Below are positions 1 through 6,202 of a stretch of 6,202 nucleotides of DNA, piece by piece (within the stretch, counting starts at the first letter, position 1; the number at the start of each line of letters is the position of its first letter). The stretch is from positions 1-6,202 of the forward strand of contig QGUQ01000122.1 in the NCBI GenBank assembly GCA_003242195.1. Direction: 5' to 3'. Origin of the DNA: Bacillota bacterium. GTDB taxonomy: Bacteria > Bacillota > Sulfobacillia > Thermaerobacterales > Thermaerobacteraceae. The notes beneath the pieces are model-generated. The model worked only from the letters and a program-made list of their open reading frames with translations, made no database searches and was not told where the DNA came from. Made by a program: the position numbers and the translations under genes.

Positions 1-135
1 CTAGGTTTTTTATAAGCACACTGTTTTCCCCCCTTCTGGGGGGGGGTCGGGGAAGCCCTCCCCAAAAAACCCAAGCGGGGGGGCCGGGGCAATAAAGTTC
101 AGACTGATGTTCCTAACCCCCTGGTGCCCCCCCCG
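1..135. other. Low-quality, homopolymer-rich contig edge
   Basis: This stretch differs from the rest of the window. It holds runs of T6 (6-11), C6 (28-33), G9 (38-46), A6 (64-69), G7 (77-83) and C8 (127-134), and it is locally less GC-rich. The permease reading frame stays recognisable at the amino-acid level but degrades steadily toward base 1. I infer base-calling error at a read or contig end. Protein content here should not be trusted. Confidence 0.65.
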
Positions 136-536
136 CCGCACCCGCAGCCACCCCGGCAGCCACGCCCAGATGGCGCCCCCGGCCATGGCCGCCAGCACCA
201 CCAGGGGAAGGTGCAGGACCGCGGGCAGGCCTGCCAGGTAGACGCCCGTCCACGACGCCGCGAAGGCAGCCAGCAGGTACTGGCCCTCGACGCCGATGTT
301 GAAGAGCCCGGCGCGGAAACCCAGGGCCACCGCCATGCCGGAGAAGATCAGGGGCACGGTGCGAGACAGCACGGAGGCGATGCTGTCCGGAGTACTGAGG
401 TTATAGGAGATCAGGATCCCTAGGACCTCACCGGGGTTGCCCCCGGCCAACAGCACCACGCCCGCTCCGATGACGGTCGCCAGCAACAGTGCGGCCACCG
501 GCACCGCCGCCTGAAGCAGGAGGCGGAGGACGGGAT

Positions 537-540
<4 letters not shown>
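10..540 (-). CDS. ABC nucleoside-type importer permease, N-terminal part (3' end corrupted)
   Basis: This is the membrane subunit of a BMP-type nucleoside importer (NupP/YufP-like, BPD_transp_2 family). Hydrophobic segments are visible at about residues 11-33, 60-78, 84-105 and 109-130. The family motif is seen around residues 74-87 (F-R-A-G-L-F-N-I-G-V-E-G-Q). The start is GTG at 540, overlapping the ATPase stop as GTGA, with a strong Shine-Dalgarno site upstream, so translation is probably coupled. Family members are about 350 residues; only 176 are read here. After about residue 137 the protein still vaguely follows the family (N-I-S-L-N-F-I-A), but expected Leu positions become Pro or Gly and a TAA appears at 10-12. 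The last ~45 residues and the stop are probably sequencing error at a contig edge rather than a real C-terminus. A decayed gene is the alternative. The family call is firm; the 3' end is not. Confidence 0.85.
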
Positions 541-2048
<1,508 letters not shown>

Positions 2049-2065
2049 CCAGTCGGACAACGATG

Positions 2066-2073
2066 CCACCCCC
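2066..2073 (-). promoter_or_regulatory. Likely Shine-Dalgarno site of the ATPase gene; bears on the start choice
   Basis: On the minus strand this reads GGGGGTGG, one mismatch from GGAGGTG plus a base. It sits 5 bases before a TTG at 2060 and 17 bases before the ATG at 2048. The spacing favours the TTG; family similarity alone cannot separate the two starts. Confidence 0.4.
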
Positions 2074-2096
2074 GCAGCGGGACCGTGGACAAGGAG

Positions 2097-2123
2097 AGGG
2101 GACGGCCGCCGAGGCCGTCCCCT
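2097..2123 (-). terminator. Perfect 11-bp hairpin between receptor and ATPase genes (attenuator or mRNA end protector)
   Basis: Arms 2097-2107 and 2113-2123 are exact reverse complements, with a 5-base loop at 2108-2112. On the minus strand the hairpin is followed by CTCCTTGTCC and not a T-run, so it is not a classical intrinsic terminator. It lies 161 bases after the receptor stop and about 50 before the ATPase start. In ABC importer operons such intercistronic hairpins often keep the receptor message more abundant than the ATPase and permease messages. That role is inferred here. Confidence 0.5.
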
Positions 2124-2283
2124 GCGGGAGCCCGGGACAGCGCGGCGCTCGTCGTCTGCGCCGCGCCCCGCCACGCCTCACCGGGATCTCCCGGCCGGTA
2201 CCCGCCGTCTCATCGCGATCCATCGTCCCGACGATGCCCTGCATGCGGGCTCGCCTTCCGCTGCCGGCTTGCCCGCTGCCGTC
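2124..2283 (-). other. Non-coding spacer after the receptor gene, with small inverted repeats
   Basis: I see no gene in this part of the 235-base spacer. It contains short inverted repeats: 2181-2186 with 2189-2194, and 2221-2227 with 2230-2236 (7-bp arms, 2-base centre). There are also 6-bp arms at 2245-2250 and 2271-2276. In sequence this GC-rich, short repeats arise easily, so only the larger hairpin at 2097-2123 is given weight. Open frames crossing this spacer have no recognisable protein similarity. Confidence 0.4.
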
Positions 2284-3375
2284 TCAGACGTCACCCGGCT
2301 TGTCCGGAACCTGGATTTCGCCGTCGATGATCTTCTGCTTCAGCTCGTCCAGCTGGCTCGTGATGTCCTGGATCATCGAGCGGTTCTTGTCGTTGATGGC
2401 GTAGCCGACGCCGTCTTCCTTCAGGCCGTACTCGTGGGGGCCGCTCTGGAACTTGCCCTCGACCACCGAGCGGACGACGTCGTAGACGGCCACGTCCACC
2501 CGCTTGACCATCGAGGTCAGGATCACGTCGGCGTAGTCCGGAGCGGTCAGGGACTGGTCGGCGTCAACGCCGATGGCCAGTTTCTTCTGCTGCTTCACCG
2601 CTTCGAAGACGCCACGGCCCGTGCCGCCCGCCGCGTGATAGATCACGTCGGCGCCCTTCTGGATCTGGGCCAGGGCCAGCTCCCGGCCCTTGGTGGGGTT
2701 GTTGAAGGCCTCGCCCGTGGTGCCCACGTAATCCACCAGGACCTCGACCTCGGGGTTGACGTACTTGGCGCCGGCGCGGTAGCCCGCTTCGAACTTCTCG
2801 ATCAGCGGGCTCTTCATCCCGCCGACGAACCCGACCTTGCCCGTCTTGGTCTTGAGGGCCGCGGCCGCGCCTACCAGGAACGAACCCTCGTGCTCCTTGA
2901 AGAGCAGGCAGGCCGCGTTGTCCAGGGGCTCCGTGGTGCAGGAGTCGACGATGGCGAAGTTCACGTCCGGGTATTCCTTCGCCACTTTGGTGAGGGGGTC
3001 GGTGAAGAGGAAACCGACGCCGATAACCAAGTCGTACCCCTGCTCGGCAAAGGTCCGCAGCAATTCCTCACGGTTCTGGCCGCCGGCGTCAGGTTCGGCG
3101 TCCTTGACCTCGAGCCTGTCGCCGAACTCCTGCAAGGCCTTTTCGAGCCCGGCGTAGGCCATGTCGTTGAAGGACTGGTCACCGCGCCCGCCCACGTCGT
3201 AGACGAGGCCGACGCGGATCTTCTCGCCCGACGCGCCCTGGCCGTCCTGGCCGCCATCGCCGCCGTTACTGCCGGTGTTGCCACCGTTGCCGCCGCCGCA
3301 GGCCGCCAGCAACAACGCCGCGATGGCCAGCAGGGCTACCGGCCCGAGCAGGCGCCCTTTCAGGCGTAACCTCAT
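2284..3375 (-). CDS. BMP-family lipoprotein, nucleoside ABC importer solute receptor
   Basis: This is the extracytoplasmic substrate receptor of the importer (BmpA/Med/PnrA/NupN family), 363 residues, a normal length. It has a lipoprotein signal: basic N-terminus, hydrophobic core at about 11-25, and lipobox L-A-A-C with Cys26 as lipidated residue. A Gly/Asn/Asp-rich flexible linker follows (27-50). The mature domain shows family motifs: Y-D-V-G-G-R-G-D-Q-S-F-N at 59-70, G-V-G-F at 119-122, V-G-F-V-G-G-M at 181-187, G-V-D-A-D-Q at 269-274 and T-S-M-V-K-R-V-D at 287-294. The Asp60, Asp271 and Lys291 regions are the likely nucleoside contacts, by analogy with PnrA. The ATG at 3375 is chosen for its strong ribosome site and intact signal peptide; an in-frame ATG at 3444 would bury the signal behind 23 residues. 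The exact substrate (purine or other nucleoside) cannot be read from the sequence. Confidence 0.95.
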   Translation of the reverse strand: MRLRLKGRLLGPVALLAIAALLLAACGGGNGGNTGSNGGDGGQDGQGASGEKIRVGLVYDVGGRGDQSFNDMAYAGLEKALQEFGDRLEVKDAEPDAGGQNREELLRTFAEQGYDLVIGVGFLFTDPLTKVAKEYPDVNFAIVDSCTTEPLDNAACLLFKEHEGSFLVGAAAALKTKTGKVGFVGGMKSPLIEKFEAGYRAGAKYVNPEVEVLVDYVGTTGEAFNNPTKGRELALAQIQKGADVIYHAAGGTGRGVFEAVKQQKKLAIGVDADQSLTAPDYADVILTSMVKRVDVAVYDVVRSVVEGKFQSGPHEYGLKEDGVGYAINDKNRSMIQDITSQLDELKQKIIDGEIQVPDKPGDV

Positions 3376-3382
3376 GGAATGT

Positions 3383-3390
3383 ACCTCCCC
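3383..3390 (-). promoter_or_regulatory. Shine-Dalgarno site of the receptor gene
   Basis: On the minus strand this reads GGGGAGGT, 7 bases before the ATG at 3375. The strong match and ideal spacing decide the start in favour of 3375 over the in-frame ATG at 3444. Confidence 0.85.
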
Positions 3391-3437
3391 GCCGGATTCG
3401 GGATGATGTGGTGTCGCCTCGAACTGTGTCGAAGGGC

Positions 3438-3493
3438 GAACCATTCATTGGTTCCCCATAGCGGGGCGTTCTCCTTCCCTCCCGGCGGGGAGG
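3438..3493 (-). promoter_or_regulatory. Hairpin cluster in the receptor-gene leader, function unknown
   Basis: The 199-base gap between glycosylase and receptor genes holds no recognisable gene. It has three short perfect stems: 3438-3443 with 3449-3454 (6 bp, 5-base loop), 3454-3457 with 3463-3466 (4 bp, 5-base loop, sharing base 3454 with the first) and 3478-3483 with 3488-3493 (6 bp, 4-base loop). The first can be extended by 3 bp across one bulged base. They precede the receptor start by 60 to 120 bases on the transcript. I do not recognise a known riboswitch, in particular no purine riboswitch core, and found no convincing -35/-10 pair. Confidence 0.3.
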
Positions 3494-3574
3494 TCGGCCT
3501 GAACTTTTTGCCCGCGCTGGGGGCTCCTGCACCCGCTGAGGGTCCCTGCCGCGGGCCGCGCTGTGTTGTGCCCG

Positions 3575-4246
3575 TCAGCGGGAGACGAAGGGATTGCCGG
3601 CGACCCAGAAGCGCCAGGGCACGTCCTTCCATTCCCCGGCGTAGTCGATGTTGATGCGCGGCCCGCGCGCAACGCGGCCCACCGTGTAGGGAGGGCTGGG
3701 GTGATGGAGCCGCAGGGGCGAGCGCGGGTCGAAGAGGGCCAAGCCGTACTGGGCCAAGGTGATGCCCAGGGCCTGGCAGAGGCGGCCCGGCCCATTGGTC
3801 AGCAGCCGTTCCCGGCCGGGCGGCAGGCCGCGCCGCCTGCGCATGAGGTCGAGACCCCTCCGCGGCTCCAGGGCCCGGACGAGCACGGCCTCGGGTTGTT
3901 CGGGTTCGGCGGCCACCACGTTGAAGCAGTGATGCATGCCGTAGATGGCGAACACGTAGGCGTACCCCGCCGGGCCGAACATCACCTCCGTGCGCCGGGT
4001 ACGGCGGCCGCCGTAGGAGTGGGCGCCGCGGTCGTGGGGGCCCGCGTAGGCCTCGGTCTCGACGATGATTCCGCTGGCCAGGCCCTCTTCCGTTTCGTGG
4101 ACCAGCTCCATGCCGAGGAGCGCGCGGGCCAGCTCCTCAGCCGGCCTGCGGCAGAAGTCCCGGTCGATCACGGGCCCGAGGGGCTCACCGGGCTCCTCCA
4201 GGACCGGGCGCCGGTGGGTACTGGAACGTTCGGGACGGTTCTGCAT
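3575..4246 (-). CDS. mpg: 3-methyladenine DNA glycosylase (AAG/MPG family)
   Basis: This base-excision repair enzyme flips out and removes alkylated or deaminated purines such as 3-methyladenine and hypoxanthine. It has 223 residues, normal for bacterial members. Visible motifs, aligned by eye to human AAG: E-T-E-A-Y at 63-67 (Glu65 matches catalytic Glu125, Tyr67 matches Tyr127), H76 in A-H-S (His136), R-T-R-R-T at 82-86, F99 (Tyr159 position), Tyr102 in I-Y-G-M (the intercalating Tyr162), Asn109 (Asn169), and R124 in R-A-L-E-P (Arg182). N-G-P-G-R-L-C-Q-A-L at 151-160 is also characteristic. All key residues are present apart from conservative Phe99. The ATG at 4246 is chosen because the frame upstream loses similarity. 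It lacks a good Shine-Dalgarno site, which may reflect leaderless transcription. The receptor gene follows 199 bases downstream on the same strand; the HAD gene is divergent. Confidence 0.95.
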   Translation of the reverse strand: MQNRPERSSTHRRPVLEEPGEPLGPVIDRDFCRRPAEELARALLGMELVHETEEGLASGIIVETEAYAGPHDRGAHSYGGRRTRRTEVMFGPAGYAYVFAIYGMHHCFNVVAAEPEQPEAVLVRALEPRRGLDLMRRRRGLPPGRERLLTNGPGRLCQALGITLAQYGLALFDPRSPLRLHHPSPPYTVGRVARGPRINIDYAGEWKDVPWRFWVAGNPFVSR

Positions 4247-4252
4247 GCTTTC

Positions 4253-4258
4253 AGTGTA
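4253..4258 (-). promoter_or_regulatory. Possible -10 element for a leaderless glycosylase transcript
   Basis: On the minus strand TACACT (4 of 6 match to TATAAT) is followed by exactly six bases and then the ATG at 4246. That places a predicted transcription start on the A of the start codon. No clear -35 is seen 16-18 bases upstream. The poor ribosome site of this gene agrees with leaderless translation, but a 4/6 hexamer alone is weak evidence. Confidence 0.3.
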
Positions 4259-4321
4259 GCGCACCCCTGCGGAAGACGGCTGACCCGTGACCCGGTTGGA
4301 GATGGGGCTCGGGCGCGGCCA

Positions 4322-4335
4322 GGGGGAGGGTGAGG
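4322..4335 (+). promoter_or_regulatory. Shine-Dalgarno site of the HAD hydrolase gene
   Basis: The purine-rich stretch GGGGGAGGGTGAGG ends 2 bases before the ATG at 4338. Its GGGAGG core is 8 bases from that ATG. This favours 4338 over the in-frame ATG at 4287. Confidence 0.7.
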
Positions 4336-4337
4336 TC

Positions 4338-5102
4338 ATGGCGGCGGGCGAAAGCGGCATCCACCTGTGTGTGTTCGACCTGGACCACACGCTGGTCCGC
4401 TCCGATCTCGACCTGGACCGGATGAAGCGAGACGTCGCCTCCCACCTGCGGCGGCGGGGCGTGGGACTGGCGATGGGCGAGCCCCTTCCGCCCATCGCCG
4501 AGCTACTGCGGGCCGCCGAGGTCCACGACGGGCGCCACGGCAGCCGCGTGGCTGCGGAAGTGTGGCAGATCGTGGCCGAGCACGAGCGGCGGGCACTGGC
4601 GGCCGCGCGGGAGGAACCGGGCGCCCGGGAGACCTTGGGAGCGCTGCGTGCCCGCGGCTGCTGGGTGGCCGTGTGGACGAACAATGCTTCCGCCACCGCG
4701 GCGGAAGCGCTGGCCCGGGCGGGCCTTGCGGGCCTGGTCGACGTCCTCGTGGGGCGCGACGACGCCGGCGCGCTGAAGCCGGCCCCCGACGGCTTCAAGG
4801 TGATCCTGGACCGCTTGGCGGCCGTCGCCGGGTGCCGGCATGCAAGGCGGGCGGGCGCTGTGGCAGCCCGCTGCCACGGGGATGCCGGCGTAGCCCGGAA
4901 GCGGGCCACGGAGCGAGCCATCGTCATCGGAGACTCCTGGATCGATGGTGCGGCGGCGTCCGCCGCGGGGGTCCGCTTCGTCGCCTTCCGCACCCCGGCA
5001 TCGATCTTTGCGGCCCGCGGCGTTCCCGTCTGGCGGCGCGTGGAACATCTGGCCGAGGTGCTCCACCTGCCCGGCATGCCGGCGGGTTCCCGGTGCGGGT
5101 GA
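4338..5102 (+). CDS. HAD-family hydrolase (probable phosphatase)
   Basis: This is a cytoplasmic haloacid-dehalogenase superfamily enzyme, 254 residues. All four HAD motifs are present: motif I F-D-L-D-H-T at 13-18 (nucleophile Asp14, acid/base Asp16), motif II Thr114 in W-T-N-N, motif III Lys147 in L-K-P-A-P-D-G-F, and motif IV G-D-S-W-I-D at 198-203 (Asp199, Asp203). A helical cap of about 90 residues lies between motifs I and II. Asp-x-Asp with this cap suggests a phosphatase, but the substrate cannot be told. Between motifs III and IV, residues 166-184 form a Cys/His/Arg/Ala-rich stretch that looks inserted and coincides with a DNA inverted repeat; without it, the preceding helix would run directly into the strand before motif IV, as usual. 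It is divergent from the glycosylase gene (91 bases) and nuoD follows by 75 bases. Confidence 0.85.
   Translation: MAAGESGIHLCVFDLDHTLVRSDLDLDRMKRDVASHLRRRGVGLAMGEPLPPIAELLRAAEVHDGRHGSRVAAEVWQIVAEHERRALAAAREEPGARETLGALRARGCWVAVWTNNASATAAEALARAGLAGLVDVLVGRDDAGALKPAPDGFKVILDRLAAVAGCRHARRAGAVAARCHGDAGVARKRATERAIVIGDSWIDGAAASAAGVRFVAFRTPASIFAARGVPVWRRVEHLAEVLHLPGMPAGSRCG
4833..4890 (+). repeat. Nested inverted repeat inserted in frame in the HAD gene
   Basis: The outer arms 4834-4841 and 4882-4889 are exact 8-bp reverse complements, with G·U pairs possible at 4833/4890 and 4832/4891. Inside lies a second perfect stem, 4860-4866 with 4871-4877 (7 bp, 4-base loop). The unit spans about 57 bases, that is 19 codons, and matches the extra protein segment at residues 166-184. 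I read it as a possible small palindromic element captured in frame. A chance structure in GC-rich coding DNA is the alternative, helped by the outer arm being partly self-palindromic (GCCGGC). Confidence 0.5.
5071..5082. repeat. 12-bp perfect palindrome near the 3' end of the HAD gene
   Basis: CCGGCATGCCGG is its own reverse complement and lies about 20 bases before the HAD stop. With the next bases it shares the 9-mer ATGCCGGCG with the right arm of the inverted repeat at 4833-4890. It could be a fragment related to that repeat, or a simple result of GC-rich Pro-Gly-Met-Pro codons. No function is claimed. Confidence 0.3.
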
Positions 5103-5163
5103 GGGCGAGCCGCGCGGAACCACTGGATGCAGCCCCCGGTCCCGGGTCATCCTAAGCGCCCGG

Positions 5164-5170
5164 AAGGAGG
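5164..5170 (+). promoter_or_regulatory. Shine-Dalgarno site of nuoD
   Basis: AAGGAGG is an exact core match and ends 7 bases before the ATG at 5178. It fixes the nuoD start. The 75 bases between the HAD stop and nuoD contain no T-run terminator, so read-through from the HAD gene is plausible. Confidence 0.85.
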
Positions 5171-5177
5171 GCCGGCC

Positions 5178-6202
5178 ATGGTGAGTGACCGGGTACCCGG
5201 CCGCGCGGGAAGTGCCATCCTGGAACGCGATCCCGCGTACACCGCCAAACTCCCGGACCCGCGGGGCGATGCCTCCGTCGAGCTTCGCTACCTGGACGAC
5301 GAGGGCCGCTACATGGTCATGAACATGGGACCCCAGCACCCCAGCACCCACGGGGTGCTGCGGGTCGTCCTCACCCTCGAGGGCGAGACGGTGGTCCACG
5401 CCGAGCCCGACATCGGCTTCATGCACCGCAACTGGGAGAAGCAGGTCGAGTACCGGACCTACGCGATGAACGTCCCCTTCGCCGATCGCAACGACTATGT
5501 GGCTCCCTTTCACAACGAGCGGTTGATCTGCGAGGCGGTGGAACGCCTCCTGGGGGTGGAGGTGCCGGAGCGAGCCCGCTGGCTGCGGCTTGCGTTGTGC
5601 GAGATGGAACGCATCGCCAGCCACGCCTTGTGGCTGGGCACCATGGGGCTCGACCTGGGCGCGGTCACGCCCTTCCTCCACGTCTGGCGCGACAGGGAGC
5701 GGTACTACGGACTGGTGCAGATGCTCACGGGCGGCCGCCTCTTCCCGCAGTTCATGCGAATCGGCGGGTTGCGCAACGACACGCCCGACGGGTGGGTGGA
5801 GGGGGCCCTGGCATGGCTCGAGCACATGGAAAACGAGGCCTGGCCCGATTACGTCCGGCTGCTGTTCGAGAACGAGTTCTACGTGCGCCGGGTGAAAGGC
5901 GTGGGTCCGGTGACGGCGGAGCAGGCCGTGGCCTGGCAGGCCAGCGGGCCGGTGCTGCGGGCATGCGGCGTCGCCCATGACCTGCGCGCTTCCGATGGAG
6001 GCGTACCTTACCGAGAGCTGGACTTCCGACCGGTGGTGGAAGAAGGGGGCGACGTGTACGCCCGCAATCAGGTACGGGTCCGGGAGATGCTGGAGAGCAT
6101 CCGCCTGGCCCGCGAGGCGCTGAAGAACCTTCCCGACGGCCCCGTCATGGCGAAGCTGCCCCGAGCCCTGCGCCCCCAAGGCGAGGTTAACACCGACATC
6201 AG
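5178..6202 (+). CDS. nuoD: NADH-quinone oxidoreductase subunit D (NuoD, 49-kDa type), 5' part
   Basis: This is a complex I peripheral-arm subunit that forms the quinone pocket with NuoB, at the cytoplasmic face of the membrane. There are 341 residues before the edge; the family runs to about 370-420, so the C-terminal R-x-P-S-F part is missing. Hallmarks are M-G-P-Q-H-P-S-T-H-G at 50-59, then D-R-N-D-Y at 103-107, R-I-G-G at 194-197 and S-G-P-V-L-R-A-C-G-V at 256-265. Against Thermus Nqo4, quinone-site His38 and Tyr87 correspond to His58 and Tyr107, and Asp159 sits at the partner-Asp position (D-L-G-A). No hydrogenase CxxC motifs are seen, so it is not a NiFe hydrogenase. Divergent points are H-R-N-W-E-K at 83-88 (usually H-R/T-G-x-E-K), L-R-A-S at 269-272 where R-K is usual, and V-Y-A-R at 293-296 where D-R is usual. 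nuoC is not upstream. Confidence 0.95.
   Translation, partial: MVSDRVPGRAGSAILERDPAYTAKLPDPRGDASVELRYLDDEGRYMVMNMGPQHPSTHGVLRVVLTLEGETVVHAEPDIGFMHRNWEKQVEYRTYAMNVPFADRNDYVAPFHNERLICEAVERLLGVEVPERARWLRLALCEMERIASHALWLGTMGLDLGAVTPFLHVWRDRERYYGLVQMLTGGRLFPQFMRIGGLRNDTPDGWVEGALAWLEHMENEAWPDYVRLLFENEFYVRRVKGVGPVTAEQAVAWQASGPVLRACGVAHDLRASDGGVPYRELDFRPVVEEGGDVYARNQVRVREMLESIRLAREALKNLPDGPVMAKLPRALRPQGEVNTDI

Noticed and set aside
2049..2174. 42-residue N-terminal extension of the ATPase
   Set aside because: It is Arg/Pro-rich, unlike the family, and crosses the intercistronic hairpin. A short extension of four codons to a TTG at 2060 stays possible.
3494..3510. TTTTT at 3505-3509 on the plus strand as an intrinsic terminator after the 3478-3493 hairpin
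   Set aside because: The T-run is 11 bases beyond the stem and no plus-strand gene ends here. On the minus strand it reads as AAAAA before the hairpin, the wrong order.
3563..4333. Plus-strand open frame (256 codons) opposite the glycosylase
   Set aside because: The minus strand carries the catalytic AAG residues in order, and the plus-strand product resembles no protein family.
4247..5077. Upstream extension of the glycosylase frame to give 500 residues
   Set aside because: The added N-terminus is antisense to the HAD gene, is Ser/Arg/Ala/Pro-rich and has no similarity. The remaining 223 residues are full length for the family.
4503..6179. Minus-strand open frame (558 codons) opposite the HAD and nuoD genes
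   Set aside because: It spans two real plus-strand genes with clear motifs. Its His/Pro/Val-rich translation is typical of an antisense shadow.

Overview
This is a very GC-rich bacterial window (except its first ~130 bases) with six protein-coding genes. Four lie on the minus strand: a DNA-repair glycosylase followed by a nucleoside-type ABC importer operon that runs off the left edge. Two lie on the plus strand: a HAD-family hydrolase and the respiratory complex I subunit NuoD, which runs off the right edge. The lipoprotein solute receptor, strong Shine-Dalgarno sites and very high GC would fit a high-GC, possibly thermophilic Gram-positive relative (Thermaerobacter/Symbiobacterium-like). 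That placement is a low-confidence inference from protein style, not a match.

Layout, left to right. 1-135: poor-looking, homopolymer-rich sequence at the contig edge that corrupts the 3' end of the permease gene. 10-540 (-): ABC permease, N-terminal half only. 537-2048 (-): two-domain ABC ATPase, overlapping the permease start by 4 bases. 2049-2283: non-coding spacer with a perfect 11-bp hairpin. 2284-3375 (-): BMP-family lipoprotein receptor. 3376-3574: leader region of the receptor gene, with small hairpins. 3575-4246 (-): AAG/MPG-type 3-methyladenine DNA glycosylase. 4247-4337: divergent intergenic region with a possible leaderless promoter for the glycosylase. 4338-5102 (+): HAD hydrolase carrying an in-frame palindromic insertion. 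5178-end (+): nuoD, 5' part.

How they work together. The receptor, ATPase and permease are in the usual order of BMP/PnrA/NupNOPQ nucleoside importers; a second permease gene would be expected just off the left edge. The receptor captures a nucleoside outside the membrane, the permease pair forms the channel, and the ATPase drives uptake. The glycosylase is upstream on the same strand, but a 199-base gap suggests the importer has its own leader. The HAD gene and nuoD are 75 bases apart and could share a transcript, yet have no evident functional link.

I see no clear new defence or mobile system. The most notable items are the in-frame palindromic insertion in the HAD gene, the divergent nuoD not preceded by nuoC, the hairpin between receptor and ATPase genes, and the damaged contig edge.
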